Shown here: positions 26,965-35,242 of the stretch, in pieces
Position numbering within the stretch: position 1 is the first letter of the stretch
Layout of the letters: each line of letters opens with the position of its first letter
Assembly: GCA_014804755.1 (NCBI GenBank)
Contig: JAAUZE010000027.1
Location: 1-64,000 of the forward strand
DNA length: 64,000 nucleotides
DNA from: Lachnospiraceae bacterium
GTDB lineage: Bacteria; Bacillota; Clostridia; Lachnospirales; Lachnospiraceae
Direction of reading: 5' to 3'
The notes under the pieces: model-generated
Seen by the model: only the letters and a program-made list of their open reading frames with translations
Databases searched by the model: none
What the model was told of the DNA's origin: nothing
Translations under genes and position numbers: made by a program

Positions 26965-27264
26965 ATGAACAGAGGAGGAGTTTGTGTATTTATTTGTAGA
27001 GGTTATTTTTATTCTGGACATCGGAAACATTTACCTGTAAAAGGATATCGTCCGGATGCGGTATTTAATGATTCCAGAGATTATTGGGGGATTACTTTTA
27101 TTGAATTACCAGTTGAAAAGTTTGATATCCCAACGCCCGCAATTATGAAATTCACTTTTCAAGATTGCCATTATCAAGAAGTGATGCCAAACCAGTCGTT
27201 TGAAATCATGGAAGGAGCTAAGCAGGTTGGTGTAGGGAAAATTATTTCAATAGAATATGATTAG
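26965..27264 (+). CDS. small EF-Tu domain III-like protein, possibly frameshifted at its start
   Basis: A 99-residue reading frame. From residue about 20 (HLPVKGYRPDAVF) it follows the plan of EF-Tu domain III: GYRP, WGITFIELP, IMKFTFQDCHYQEVMPNQSFEI and EGAKQVGVGKIISIEYD, the last like EF-Tu EGGRTVGAGVV. The first 20 residues do not fit, whereas the neighbouring frame encodes VYLFVEVIFIL, a strand expected there, so a one-base shift near 27015 is possible. There is no GTPase domain. Such stand-alone EF-Tu tails are seen in Firmicutes; the function is unknown. AT-rich compared with the fab operon. Confidence 0.5.
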   Translation: MNRGGVCVFICRGYFYSGHRKHLPVKGYRPDAVFNDSRDYWGITFIELPVEKFDIPTPAIMKFTFQDCHYQEVMPNQSFEIMEGAKQVGVGKIISIEYD

Positions 27265-27354
27265 AGCAAAAAATCGGCATATATGGGGTAATTCAATAAA
27301 TGAATGAAAATATGCACAGTTGCGTGATAATCTTATTTTGGAGAGAAAAGTTAT

Positions 27355-27753
27355 ATGGATTTATTTATGATGCTACTCACAACAGCACTAATTCCAATAT
27401 TTCACATATATCCAAGCAGAATTATTTCCCAGACATTTAATACATCTGCGAAGTCAATTACTATAAAAAACAAAAAATTGGCTAAAATGTTAATCGCAAA
27501 AAAAAATACATGGGGAATAGAAACCGATTTTGACCAAAAAAATAAAATGTCGTTATGGGGGATAATTTCATATTTGATATTTCTTCCGCAAATTGCATTC
27601 ATCCCATATAATTGGTGGATTTATATGAAAACAGGTTCAGGAGAATGGTGCGGGGCAGAGCAGTCCTATCTGTGGACAGCGATGTTATATTATGCGATTG
27701 TGTTGAGTATAAAATTGAAAGAGGCAATTAAGTTCAGTAAAGGAGAGATATAG
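27355..27753 (+). CDS. small membrane protein, unrecognised
   Basis: 132 residues, AT-rich. There are hydrophobic segments at about 1-18, 67-90 and 105-120, with a Lys-rich stretch between the first two. No family was recognised. GGAGAG lies upstream of the ATG at 27355. It stands between relic genes, so it may be cargo or the remnant of a mobile or defence region. It could be intact. Confidence 0.4.
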   Translation: MDLFMMLLTTALIPIFHIYPSRIISQTFNTSAKSITIKNKKLAKMLIAKKNTWGIETDFDQKNKMSLWGIISYLIFLPQIAFIPYNWWIYMKTGSGEWCGAEQSYLWTAMLYYAIVLSIKLKEAIKFSKGEI

Positions 27754-27754
27754 A

Positions 27755-27950
27755 ATTTCCAAAACACAGAATGAATACGTTTTCTGCAAATATAAGGACA
27801 GAGATACATGAGAAGGGCATCGGGAACAGTTCCCGGAGAGCACTGGAAACTAAAAAAATTTTGGATACGGTAAAACGGGAGCTATATGAAGAAACAGGTG
27901 CTCTGGAATTTGATAAACGGGGCAAAGAGACGGGGATATTTATAAAATGA
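27755..27950 (+). pseudogene. Nudix hydrolase remnant
   Basis: One frame gives ISKTQNEYVFCKYKDRDT and then TGA, where homologues have Trp/Tyr before the PGGH box. After a shift, another frame gives ILDTVKRELYEETGALEFD, which carries the RELYEETG part of the Nudix box. Stops and at least one frameshift break the gene, and the C-terminal half is missing. Confidence 0.65.
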
Positions 27951-28395
27951 AAGGAATCCTCTCAAATTATATTTTATCAAGGAATTTGAACGGTTAAAGA
28001 AAGAAGAACAGGCTTTACTTGGATGGAGCGCCAAGAGGGAATTGGCAAAAATCAATTATCGGATACATACCGATGCTATCAAGATCAATCTTATTCCGCC
28101 GGAACTTACATCACAACAGACTTCTATCATTTATGCATCGGAAGCTGATGTGCTGAATATGGCATTATTTGGCATGACAGCGAAACAATGGAGGGATAAG
28201 AATCCGGATAAAAAAGGCAATATCCGGGATTATGCGAGCATAAATGAATTGATATGCCTATCAAATATGGAAAACATCAATGCAGTGCTGATTGAAGATG
28301 GGCTGAGCCAAAAAGAACGCTTAGTAAAACTCAATAAAATTGCAATACACCAGATGTCTATTTTGGAAGAACTGACGACAAAGGTCTTGAATTGA
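27946..28395 (+). pseudogene. KilA-N domain protein, C-terminal fragment
   Basis: The open frame has no usable start before an in-frame TTG at 28042. It reads LKLYFIKEFERLKKEEQALLGW, then RELAKINYRIHTDAI, IYASEADVLNMALFGMTAKQW and ISQM-like IHQMSIL. This is the C-terminal half of KilA-N/phage antirepressor-type proteins; the N-terminal DNA-binding half is missing. It is fused to the tail of the Nudix relic, consistent with deletion decay of phage-like genes. Confidence 0.65.
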
Positions 28396-28425
28396 TTTAA
28401 TTCCCCCGAATTCGGGGGAATTAAA
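28396..28425. terminator. 30-bp perfect palindrome after the KilA-N fragment
   Basis: TTTAATTCCCCCGAA is followed by its exact reverse complement, starting at the base after the TGA. The flanking A and T tracts would let it act as a terminator in both directions. Confidence 0.65.
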
Positions 28426-28431
28426 ATTACC

Positions 28432-28520
28432 ATAGTTCAAAGCAGTCCTCTGCATCAACCCACATCTGCAAGTTACCATCAAGTACCAATTGGTTTCGGA
28501 TGGAACAATAGACGGATATG
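28432..28520 (-). pseudogene. deletion relic of a second beta-propeller gene
   Basis: On the minus strand this follows the oxidase-like gene and reads SVYCSIRN, matching SIYCSIRN in the intact propeller gene, then a different C-terminal tail (QLVLDGNLQMWVDAEDCFEL) and a stop. A 20-bp DNA identity (28493-28512 with 26399-26418) supports descent from the same gene, with about 300 bp deleted between its start and this point. Confidence 0.6.
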
Positions 28521-28577
28521 CGATTCCTCCGACTACGTTAAGTCCTCCATCCGAAAACTTTCTGTTTTCAGATCGCA
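28516..28577 (-). repeat. 62-bp direct repeat, copy B
   Basis: Partner of 26727-26788 with four mismatches. Here it covers the true 3' end of the oxidase-like gene and the start region of the propeller relic. Confidence 0.85.
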
Positions 28578-28964
28578 GTAGTGTCTGCCCTTCTCGGCGG
28601 TAAATTTTAAGACGCAATAATCGGCGTCAGTAACACCCTGTCGGTAATACATCGTATCGCCGGTCTGCCAGATTTCTCTTTTGGTCGTGTCGTCCTGCAT
28701 GACTTCTATCGTGCCAATCAGCATAATGCCCTCATAACGGAAGCGTCCTCTTTGGTAAAAGTAGATACTCGCTTTCGGATTTTTCATAAATTGCTGTGCG
28801 CGCATCGAGGAGGTATTTGTTGAAAAATAAAAGCAATTGCCTTCGATCTTGCGCGGTGTAAACATGGCTTTCACATTTGGGAAACCGTCCTCGTCCACGG
28901 AAGCGAGAAAGGCGGTTTTTTGTTTTTGAATAAATTCGATGATGTGCGATCTGGTTCTTTTCAT
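28533..28964 (-). CDS. pyridoxamine 5'-phosphate oxidase family (FMN-binding split barrel) protein
   Basis: A 143-residue single-domain protein. The pattern IIEFIQKQKTAFLASVDEDGFPNVKAM, then NCFYFSTNTSS, FMKNPKASIYFY and FEGIMLIG-like YEGIMLIGTIEV is that of small FMN-binding PNPOx-like proteins, which act as flavin reductases or remain uncharacterised. The true biosynthetic PdxH motifs are not evident. GGAGGAG stands seven bases before the ATG at 28964. The gene has its own promoter (29037-29065) with a perfect 26-bp palindrome just downstream, so it appears to be under specific control. Confidence 0.82.
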   Translation of the reverse strand: MKRTRSHIIEFIQKQKTAFLASVDEDGFPNVKAMFTPRKIEGNCFYFSTNTSSMRAQQFMKNPKASIYFYQRGRFRYEGIMLIGTIEVMQDDTTKREIWQTGDTMYYRQGVTDADYCVLKFTAEKGRHYCDLKTESFRMEDLT

Positions 28965-29010
28965 TAGGACTCCTCCTTGTTTATCGGCAATTTTAGAATA
29001 GCGGCATTGT

Positions 29011-29036
29011 ATAATTGTTCTATATAGAACAATTAT
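29011..29036 (-). promoter_or_regulatory. perfect 26-bp palindromic operator
   Basis: ATAATTGTTCTAT is directly followed by its exact reverse complement. It starts one base after the predicted -10 box of the oxidase-like gene, an ideal position for a dimeric repressor. No adjacent regulator gene is present. Confidence 0.7.
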
Positions 29037-29065
29037 AGTATAGCATTGTGTTTTTCAGAAATCAA
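29037..29065 (-). promoter_or_regulatory. sigma-A promoter of the oxidase-like gene
   Basis: On the minus strand, TTGATT (29065-29060) and TATACT (29042-29037) are separated by 17 bp. The operator palindrome follows immediately. Confidence 0.75.
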
Positions 29066-29223
29066 CGATAATATGATCTATTTTAAAATAGCTGCTGTCA
29101 GGTAGAAGCGCTATTCAAGTTCTGTTTGTTCCGCTTGTGTGACCCGGCTTCTTGCTGTGGTCTGTGGAACATGGTAAAATAATCTCAAAAAAATGGGAAG
29201 CTCAGAGTTTTGGAGATGATTTA

Positions 29224-30630
29224 ATGATAAATAAGAGAATTGAGCGGATACGGTTCGTCATCGTTTGGATAGGGGTCGCAGTGCTCCTGTTTAGCGGCTG
29301 TGGAAAAGAACAGCCGGTGAAGCAAGAATTGCCGCAGACGGAGTTTGACGGACGGAATGCGGGATTTTCTGTGATAGATGCAGGGTTATTGATGCAGGAA
29401 ACGGAAAAGCAGAAAAGCACTGATATCGAGGCGGATAGGGCGGCAGATGACAGAGAAAATACCGAAGAAGAGAAGAATATCGATAGAGCGGAAGAGAAAG
29501 AGACTGACAGAAGAGAAGCGTATCGCGGCAGATATCAGCGTTTATTTCGCAAAGAAGACTTTGTATCGGAGGAAATTGCATGTGCCAATGTATTTGCCGC
29601 TTATCAGGATGGCAGGGAGAATCCAGAGATTCTAAGGTTATATGAGGAAGAGGGGGAAACATGGGAGTATCTTTTCTATGCAGCCTATGATTTTAATAAT
29701 GATAAAAGAATGGATTATGCGGTAGTGCGTGGTAATTTTGATGATAATGGAGCGCAGGAAGGATTTTGCGGCGCGGATCTATGGTTTTTATCTTCTGATG
29801 GCGACTATGAAAGGGCGGAGCTGCCGAAAGCGGTTTATCTGACAGGCGGTACATGGCAGGAACCGGAGCTTTTTATGATGACGCTCGTTTATTGTTTTGC
29901 GGGAGAAAGGGCAATTGGCGTATACCATGATTATGAAAAAGAGAGGATAGCGCTATATGGCTTGTGCTGGCATAGCAGAGCAGGATATCAGTATGAGCGT
30001 GTGAGGGCTGTGACCATAACGGAGGAGGTATCGGATACGACGCTGATACATACAGAGTTTCAGGTTGGCGGTCAGGCTTTGGGTTTGGGCGAGTGGGTAG
30101 TCAAAGTAGAGTTCTTGGGGAAAGAAGGGAACCCGGATTTTTATCAGATGTTGTTAGTCGATAACGTCATCCCTACTGCCGGAGAAGAGGCAAGTATGGC
30201 ATGGGACGGCAATGACGACGGATATGAGGACATTTTGTATTACGCGGGCTCCGGAGGCGGGAGTGGCGGAGGCTGGAAAGCTTATAAGTTGTTTATATGG
30301 TCCGAAAGAGAGGAAATGTATTTGGACACATCGCTTCCGGACTGTATTTCCATAGATTATGAAGCACATAAGATTTATCATAGATGGAGAAACGGAGCGT
30401 CTTATGAATGGTATGATATCTATGGGCTAAGGGATGGAGAATATCAACTGGAACAAGAGATTATTTTGGATGAGCTCCCGTCGGAAGATGGAGGAAGAAT
30501 ACTTGTGGCACAATATTATGAGTGGGGCGAATTAGTCGAAGAGTATGTGAATGTAGATACAGATTGGGAAGAGATGGAGCGGTTTTTGCAAGAAAAGTAT
30601 CCGTTGTTTAACTTTTGGACAAAGGGGTAG
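29224..30630 (+). CDS. lipoprotein with calcium-binding FG-GAP-like repeats
   Basis: About 468 residues. The signal peptide ends with lipobox LFSGC (Cys near residue 26). A charged, Glu/Arg-rich linker (about 55-100) follows. The mature part contains acidic turns YDFNNDKRMDYAVV and DGNDDGYEDILYY, resembling the DxDxDG loops of FG-GAP/VCBS-type repeats. It ends with a Gly/Ser-rich GSGGGSGGG stretch and a Trp/Tyr-rich C-terminus. The frame is open from 29152, but the ATG at 29224 has GGAG at good spacing and gives the signal peptide. No enzyme motif was recognised. It is probably surface-exposed. Confidence 0.65.
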   Translation: MINKRIERIRFVIVWIGVAVLLFSGCGKEQPVKQELPQTEFDGRNAGFSVIDAGLLMQETEKQKSTDIEADRAADDRENTEEEKNIDRAEEKETDRREAYRGRYQRLFRKEDFVSEEIACANVFAAYQDGRENPEILRLYEEEGETWEYLFYAAYDFNNDKRMDYAVVRGNFDDNGAQEGFCGADLWFLSSDGDYERAELPKAVYLTGGTWQEPELFMMTLVYCFAGERAIGVYHDYEKERIALYGLCWHSRAGYQYERVRAVTITEEVSDTTLIHTEFQVGGQALGLGEWVVKVEFLGKEGNPDFYQMLLVDNVIPTAGEEASMAWDGNDDGYEDILYYAGSGGGSGGGWKAYKLFIWSEREEMYLDTSLPDCISIDYEAHKIYHRWRNGASYEWYDIYGLRDGEYQLEQEIILDELPSEDGGRILVAQYYEWGELVEEYVNVDTDWEEMERFLQEKYPLFNFWTKG

Positions 30631-30705
30631 CGTGTGTTGCCCTGATCAGGAAATCTGCGAGAACGATCCTATTTGATAGGGACAGGAGAAAGGAAGTCAG
30701 CGAAG

Positions 30706-31198
30706 ATGGACGGAAAACTAAGAAATATGACATCCGTATACTTATCAAAAGGAGAGCGGATGCTGTTGCTTTTCAGACAGGGCGGAAGGGTTGTAAACCA
30801 ATGTCTGGGTCGGCTCCGCGGGCGGGCATTTTGAGGAGTTTGAATTAAATGACGCGAGGGCATGTGTGCTGCGCGAGTTGGAGGAAGAATTAGGCATTGG
30901 CGAGTCTGCGATTGAAAATCTGTGTCTGCGGTATATCACACTGCGGAGAACGAATGGGGAGATTAGGCAGAATTATTATTTTTTTGCGGACTTAAAAGAC
31001 GATGTGGATGAGAAGCTAGTGTCGAATGAGGGGATCAGTAAGTGGTTTGCGTATTCGGAGCTTGAGGCGCTTAAAATGCCCTATACGTCAAAGTTTGTGA
31101 TAGAGCATTATCTGAAGACCGGGCGCACGACGAAGGAGATGTACGTCGGTGCGGCGGACGGTGAAAAGTTGGTTTTTACGAAGCTGCCGGAGTTTTAG
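30706..31198 (+). pseudogene. Nudix hydrolase with a +1 frameshift
   Basis: The first frame from ATG 30706 reads MDGKLRNMTSVYLSKGERML and LLFRQGGRVVNQC. It then hits a stop at about 30835. The next frame continues WVGSAGGHFEEFELNDARAC and LRELEEELGIGES, a Nudix box of the variant with two extra residues. The rest is full length (to FTKLPEF). One extra base near 30800-30806 explains the break. It may be a recent pseudogene, or an error in the sequence. If repaired it would be a 160-residue 8-oxo-dGTP diphosphatase-like protein. Confidence 0.75.
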
Positions 31199-31244
31199 AG
31201 CGTCAAGCGGTAAATAGGGGAATGTAAAAGGAGCAGGATATAGG

Positions 31245-31943
31245 ATGAAAAAGGAAAAGAATAAGAAGATGGTTGTGATCCTGTTTTTTGCGGTCATTGT
31301 GCTCGTTGGCGCAGTCGGTCTGTATTTGTTTACGGATATTCGTTATTTCTTTTTTCATACGAGCAGCGCGCCGGTTCATGCGAAGACAAATGCGGATTTT
31401 CAAATCGCGGATATTCACAGTGCCGTGGATGCGGATGGGGACGGTATTGATGATCAGACCGACATTTTGCAGGGAGCGCGCGCGTATATTGCCACGAATC
31501 CGCGGTATAAGAGCAAGTATTATGAGGGCGGTTATCCGAATGATGGGTATGGCGTATGTACGGATCTGGTGGCATATGCGTTAAGGGATGCCGGATACGA
31601 TCTGCGGGCGCTTGTGGATGCGGACATTGCGGCGAACAGGGAGATGTATGCGGTCGATGCGCCGGATGATAATATTGATTATCGGCGCGTGCGGAATCTG
31701 AAGGTATTTTTCGGTCATACGGCAATCAGCCTGACAACAGATATTTATGATATTGCCGCATGGCAGGGCGGTGACATTGTTATTTTTGAGAATCATATCG
31801 GGATCGTGTCGGATCATCGAAACGATGACGGGATCGCATATGTCATCCATCACAACGGTACGATGCAGAAAGCGTATGAGGAGGATATTCTTGCGGAGCG
31901 TGATGATATTGTCGGGCACTATCGCATGAGTGCGGCGGAATGA
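31245..31943 (+). CDS. DUF1287 domain protein, membrane-anchored
   Basis: 232 residues. There is a single N-terminal transmembrane helix (about 7-27) and then an extracytoplasmic DUF1287 domain, a papain-like (NlpC/P60 clan) fold. GVCTDLVAYALRDAGYDL carries the candidate catalytic Cys, NIDYRRVRNLKVFF is a family hallmark, and WQGGDIVIF with HIGIVSDHR holds the candidate His. The substrate of this family is not established; a cell-wall peptide is likely. A short acidic DADGDGIDDQTD loop before the domain may bind calcium. AAGGAGC is the ribosome binding site. Confidence 0.85.
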   Translation: MKKEKNKKMVVILFFAVIVLVGAVGLYLFTDIRYFFFHTSSAPVHAKTNADFQIADIHSAVDADGDGIDDQTDILQGARAYIATNPRYKSKYYEGGYPNDGYGVCTDLVAYALRDAGYDLRALVDADIAANREMYAVDAPDDNIDYRRVRNLKVFFGHTAISLTTDIYDIAAWQGGDIVIFENHIGIVSDHRNDDGIAYVIHHNGTMQKAYEEDILAERDDIVGHYRMSAAE

Positions 31944-32119
31944 GGTCTGTGAATGCGTTTCAATGTTTTATTCTTCTGTAAATCTTATGGCGGGTATTGC
32001 CTCGGTCATTGCTGTGGGGTGCAGGCAGGGAAATCGTGCGTAGATATTTATGCGCAGCAAAAAGCAAACAAAAATCGCGTTTCCGGCGTAAAAGATAATT
32101 GTATCAGGGGGAGGAGTAC

Positions 32120-32581
32120 ATGAAAGAGCGTGTTGTCCGGATTAAGAAAATAGGTATCTATGCGGGCTTAGCAGTATTTGTGGTTTTGATTGCAAGTGGT
32201 GCTTTCCACTTTGTCAGATTGCTTAACATGCGGAGTGAAAATACCAAAGACAGATGGGGACTTGGGTTGCCCGACGGACTGGAGCGCGTATATCATAAGC
32301 AGACAGAGTCATTTCGTGGAGACGGCTGGCATTATGATGTTTATAGCGTGCAGGCGGAAGAAACGTGGCTGGAGAATCTGCATACGGAGGCAGATATCGA
32401 AGTTGAGGAATTTTATGACTCTGCAGCAGGGGAGATCCATGTTGAACATGAATATTACAGTTATTTGCACGGGTCAAAGTATAAATGGAAGCGGAATGAG
32501 AGCGAGGATGGTCTGACGCAGGCGGTTGCCATTTATGACATAGGACGCGGATATCTGTATGTGGTAGCGTATAGCATATGA
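32120..32581 (+). CDS. small membrane-anchored protein, unrecognised
   Basis: About 153 residues. One transmembrane helix (about 12-33) is preceded by a basic N-terminus, so the C-terminal part is outside. The outer domain has Trp-rich strands (DRWGLGLPDGLERVY, GDGWHYDVYSV, SKYKWKRNE). No family was recognised. The ATG at 32120 follows GGGGGAGG at five bases. It ends at a strong bidirectional hairpin. Confidence 0.6.
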   Translation: MKERVVRIKKIGIYAGLAVFVVLIASGAFHFVRLLNMRSENTKDRWGLGLPDGLERVYHKQTESFRGDGWHYDVYSVQAEETWLENLHTEADIEVEEFYDSAAGEIHVEHEYYSYLHGSKYKWKRNESEDGLTQAVAIYDIGRGYLYVVAYSI

Positions 32582-32593
32582 GATAAGAAAACG

Positions 32594-32639
32594 AGAAGCA
32601 AACAAAAAGAGCCATAACAGGCTCTTTTTGTTTGCTTCT
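32594..32639. terminator. bidirectional Rho-independent terminator
   Basis: A perfect 20-bp stem, with arms beginning AGAAGCAAAC, has a 6-nt loop and a T5 tract within the stem on each strand. It stands between the convergent membrane-protein and ferredoxin genes. Confidence 0.9.
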
Positions 32640-32679
32640 ATCTTCCTGCCAAGAGCAGGTGACTTCTGCGTATACCGGA

Positions 32680-32850
32680 TTAGCCCTCAGAGATTGCGCC
32701 AACCGGACAGCCGCCCTCGCAAGCACCGCAATCGATGCACTTATCTGCATCAACCTCAAATTTGCCGTCTCCCATAGAAATTGCGCCAACCGGGCAGGTT
32801 GCCTCGCAGGCACCACATGCTACACAAGCATCGCTGATTACTCTTGCCAT
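32680..32850 (-). CDS. 2[4Fe-4S] ferredoxin
   Basis: A 56-residue clostridial-type ferredoxin carrying low-potential electrons. Two cluster-binding motifs are intact: CVACGACEATCPVGAI and CIDCGACEGGCPVGAI. The upstream frame is open, but the ATG at 32850 follows AAAGGAGG at the right distance and gives the standard size. The gene is alone between a terminator and flagellin. Confidence 0.95.
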   Translation of the reverse strand: MARVISDACVACGACEATCPVGAISMGDGKFEVDADKCIDCGACEGGCPVGAISEG

Positions 32851-33053
32851 GATAAAATCCTCCTTTATATTTGGTTCACGATAAGATAACAATATGAAAC
32901 ATAAAATATTGTCACTTGAATCTGTCATTATTCTAATACAAAAGGTGATAGGTGACAAGTGCAAATATCAAGAAAAAATATAAAATCATATAAATTGTAC
33001 TGTATCTGCAAATTGTTGCCGGTCGTATGAAACAAGAATTGCGGCTCGTCCCC

Positions 33054-35063
33054 TTATTGTATCAGCTGTAATACAGATTCGGGATTTTTATTTGCCTGCG
33101 CCATCATGCTGATACCTGCCTGCTGCAGAATGGATGCGATAGAATGTTCTACCATTGTTTTGGCCATATCAGTATCGCGGATCAGAGATTCTGCCTGCTG
33201 TGTATTTTCTTCTGAAATCTTATCAATATTATATGTATGTTCCAAGCGATTTTGATAAGCGCCAAAATCACTTCGCTGTCCATTGATGATGGCCATCGCT
33301 GATTGAACCTCATTGATCGCACTTTTGGAAGATTCTATGGTGAGGACATTGGTATCCTCCATTCCAAGCAGGTGCAGGCGCAGGCTGTCATATTCGATTC
33401 CGATATATTGGTCAGCCGCCGTCCCGACATGAACATCAAAGTATTGGATGCCCTCATAAATGGGCAAATCTATGTTGTGGTTTGGCCAGGGGGAAGCATT
33501 CCCAATTGTGGACATATCAGAGTCAGCGGAAAGTGAAGTGAAATCAATAATTGTTTGATCAACGAGTGCCTCCTGAATTTTCTCTAAAATGCGGTCCTCG
33601 TCATCCGTCGGTTCAACTTCAAGTGAAAGAGAAAAAATTCCCACCCGCTTGGAGGTTCGATTGTCGGCGTAAGTATAGTCGTTGTCCGCATATAACGAAA
33701 AATTAAGCGCAATTGTTCCGCCGGTCTCGCTTGCGGTAAGTAGTCCTGGATGATCAGAGTCTTTGGCACCCATAAGTGTATTCATAACGTTGCTTAAAGT
33801 ACCACCGGAAAACCCGTGTGTTATGGCATATTTTCGCGGTTGATCATATTGGTCTTTATCCCATGACCACCAAATTCCCTCGTCATCGGGCGCTGACTCC
33901 CTGCCGGCCCAATAGCTGACAGAGGTTGATTTCGCCTGCACCATGCCGATACCGTCTATGTAGAAAGAGAATGTCCAGCCTTCGGAAGTGTTTTTTGCTT
34001 CCTCCACGGTCGCAGCGTTTGGCGGTCTGCTTATCAAATTGCCATCGGAGGAAGTAACAGCCTCGTTAGCGGTACTGCTTTTGGATGGGGAGATCCACTC
34101 GTCATCTTTGCCGTCAAATGTGTGTGGTGTATTCGTCCCATTCGTTCTGGAGGCAACGGCAGCCGGATAGTAGAGGGAGCCACTAACGGACAAGGGATTT
34201 GAGACCGCATTTCCGTTCGCATTCTCAAAAGCTCCGTATATATATGCCTCTGGCTCTTGAGAAAATGTTACCTTGTCAATACATTGTATGATATCCTCAA
34301 GCTTCGCGCCGGGAGCGGGGGTGAAGGATATGGTATGTGTAAATACGGGTTTGCCATCAGCGTCCAATAATTTATTGGAGCCATCGTTGTCTCCGAAATG
34401 ATCGCCCATTTCAAAAGTATAGTTGTTCTTTTTTAACGTCTCCCAATCGATAGGGGTTGTCTCATATTGATTGCCGTCATAGCCCATCCATGAAACATTG
34501 ACCCCGTTTTCATCGGCATGGATTGTATAACTGTCACATGCCAGAACATCGTAGTTTGCATTTGTTATATCAAAGCTATTTTGCGTATTATTAAATGTTA
34601 CGACCGGCACGGAATAAGTGCCGATCTGTTTGAAATATGGCGGCTGATCCGGCCAGATTTGCCTTTCGTTGAAGGTGGTTGAGACAAAAATTCTTTGCAT
34701 TTCCGATTTTAAGGACTGCACCTCTCGATCAATTGCTTCTCTGTCCGCAGCCGTATTTGTTCCGTTAGCAGATTTTACGGAAAGCTCATTGATACGCTGC
34801 AAGATATCAGAAACCTCATTTAATGCACCTTCCGCCGTTTGTACATAGCTGATGCCGTCCATAATATTCTCTGCTGCCTGATGAAGTCCGCGTATCTGAT
34901 GGCGCATTTTCTCGGAAATGGTCAGACCGGATGCGTCGTCTGCTGCGCGATTGATTTTATAGCCGGAAGAAAGCCGTTCCATCAGCTTATTGTCATTCGT
35001 AGTGACAATTCCAAGCTGTCTATTGCTGTTCATCGCAGATAGGTTATTGGTAAGTGTTAACAT
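33054..35063 (-). CDS. flagellin with large central variable domain
   Basis: 669 residues. The N-terminal D0/D1 part (MLTLTNNLSAMNSNRQLG, MERLSSGYKINRAADDASGL, ISYVQTAEGALNEVSDILQR) and the C-terminal part (SAINEVQSAMAIINGQRSDFGAYQN reduced by a few residues, MVEHSIASILQQAGISMMAQANK, VLQLIQ) are canonical and polymerise into the filament. The middle (about 140-560) is a long unrelated insertion, rich in Asp, Asn, Tyr and Trp, that would be exposed on the filament. No other flagellar gene is in the window. GGAGG precedes the ATG, and a GCCGATAT box upstream suggests sigma-28 control. Confidence 0.92.
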   Translation of the reverse strand: MLTLTNNLSAMNSNRQLGIVTTNDNKLMERLSSGYKINRAADDASGLTISEKMRHQIRGLHQAAENIMDGISYVQTAEGALNEVSDILQRINELSVKSANGTNTAADREAIDREVQSLKSEMQRIFVSTTFNERQIWPDQPPYFKQIGTYSVPVVTFNNTQNSFDITNANYDVLACDSYTIHADENGVNVSWMGYDGNQYETTPIDWETLKKNNYTFEMGDHFGDNDGSNKLLDADGKPVFTHTISFTPAPGAKLEDIIQCIDKVTFSQEPEAYIYGAFENANGNAVSNPLSVSGSLYYPAAVASRTNGTNTPHTFDGKDDEWISPSKSSTANEAVTSSDGNLISRPPNAATVEEAKNTSEGWTFSFYIDGIGMVQAKSTSVSYWAGRESAPDDEGIWWSWDKDQYDQPRKYAITHGFSGGTLSNVMNTLMGAKDSDHPGLLTASETGGTIALNFSLYADNDYTYADNRTSKRVGIFSLSLEVEPTDDEDRILEKIQEALVDQTIIDFTSLSADSDMSTIGNASPWPNHNIDLPIYEGIQYFDVHVGTAADQYIGIEYDSLRLHLLGMEDTNVLTIESSKSAINEVQSAMAIINGQRSDFGAYQNRLEHTYNIDKISEENTQQAESLIRDTDMAKTMVEHSIASILQQAGISMMAQANKNPESVLQLIQ

Positions 35064-35114
35064 AGAACGATATCCTCCTGTTGCATGTGCAGAAATAATA
35101 AAGTTTCATTTTAT

Positions 35115-35122
35115 ATATCGGC
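35115..35122 (-). promoter_or_regulatory. possible sigma-28 -10 box of flagellin gene
   Basis: GCCGATAT on the minus strand matches the GCCGATAA consensus of motility sigma factor FliA/SigD. The region 15 bp further upstream is only TTAT where TAAA is expected, so the -35 element is weak. Confidence 0.45.
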
Positions 35123-35242
35123 AAAAAAATTATAAATATAAGAGAATTGTATAAATTCCATCAACAATATCCTCCTTGTTCTCCAACAAAGACCATGGGG
35201 GAAATTGATTGATGGAATTACTATGAAAAATCGTGCCTTGGT

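Noticed and set aside
26741-28577. Insertion sequence between the 62-bp repeats
   Set aside because: No transposase or terminal inverted repeats; the repeat is host gene junction sequence rather than an element end.
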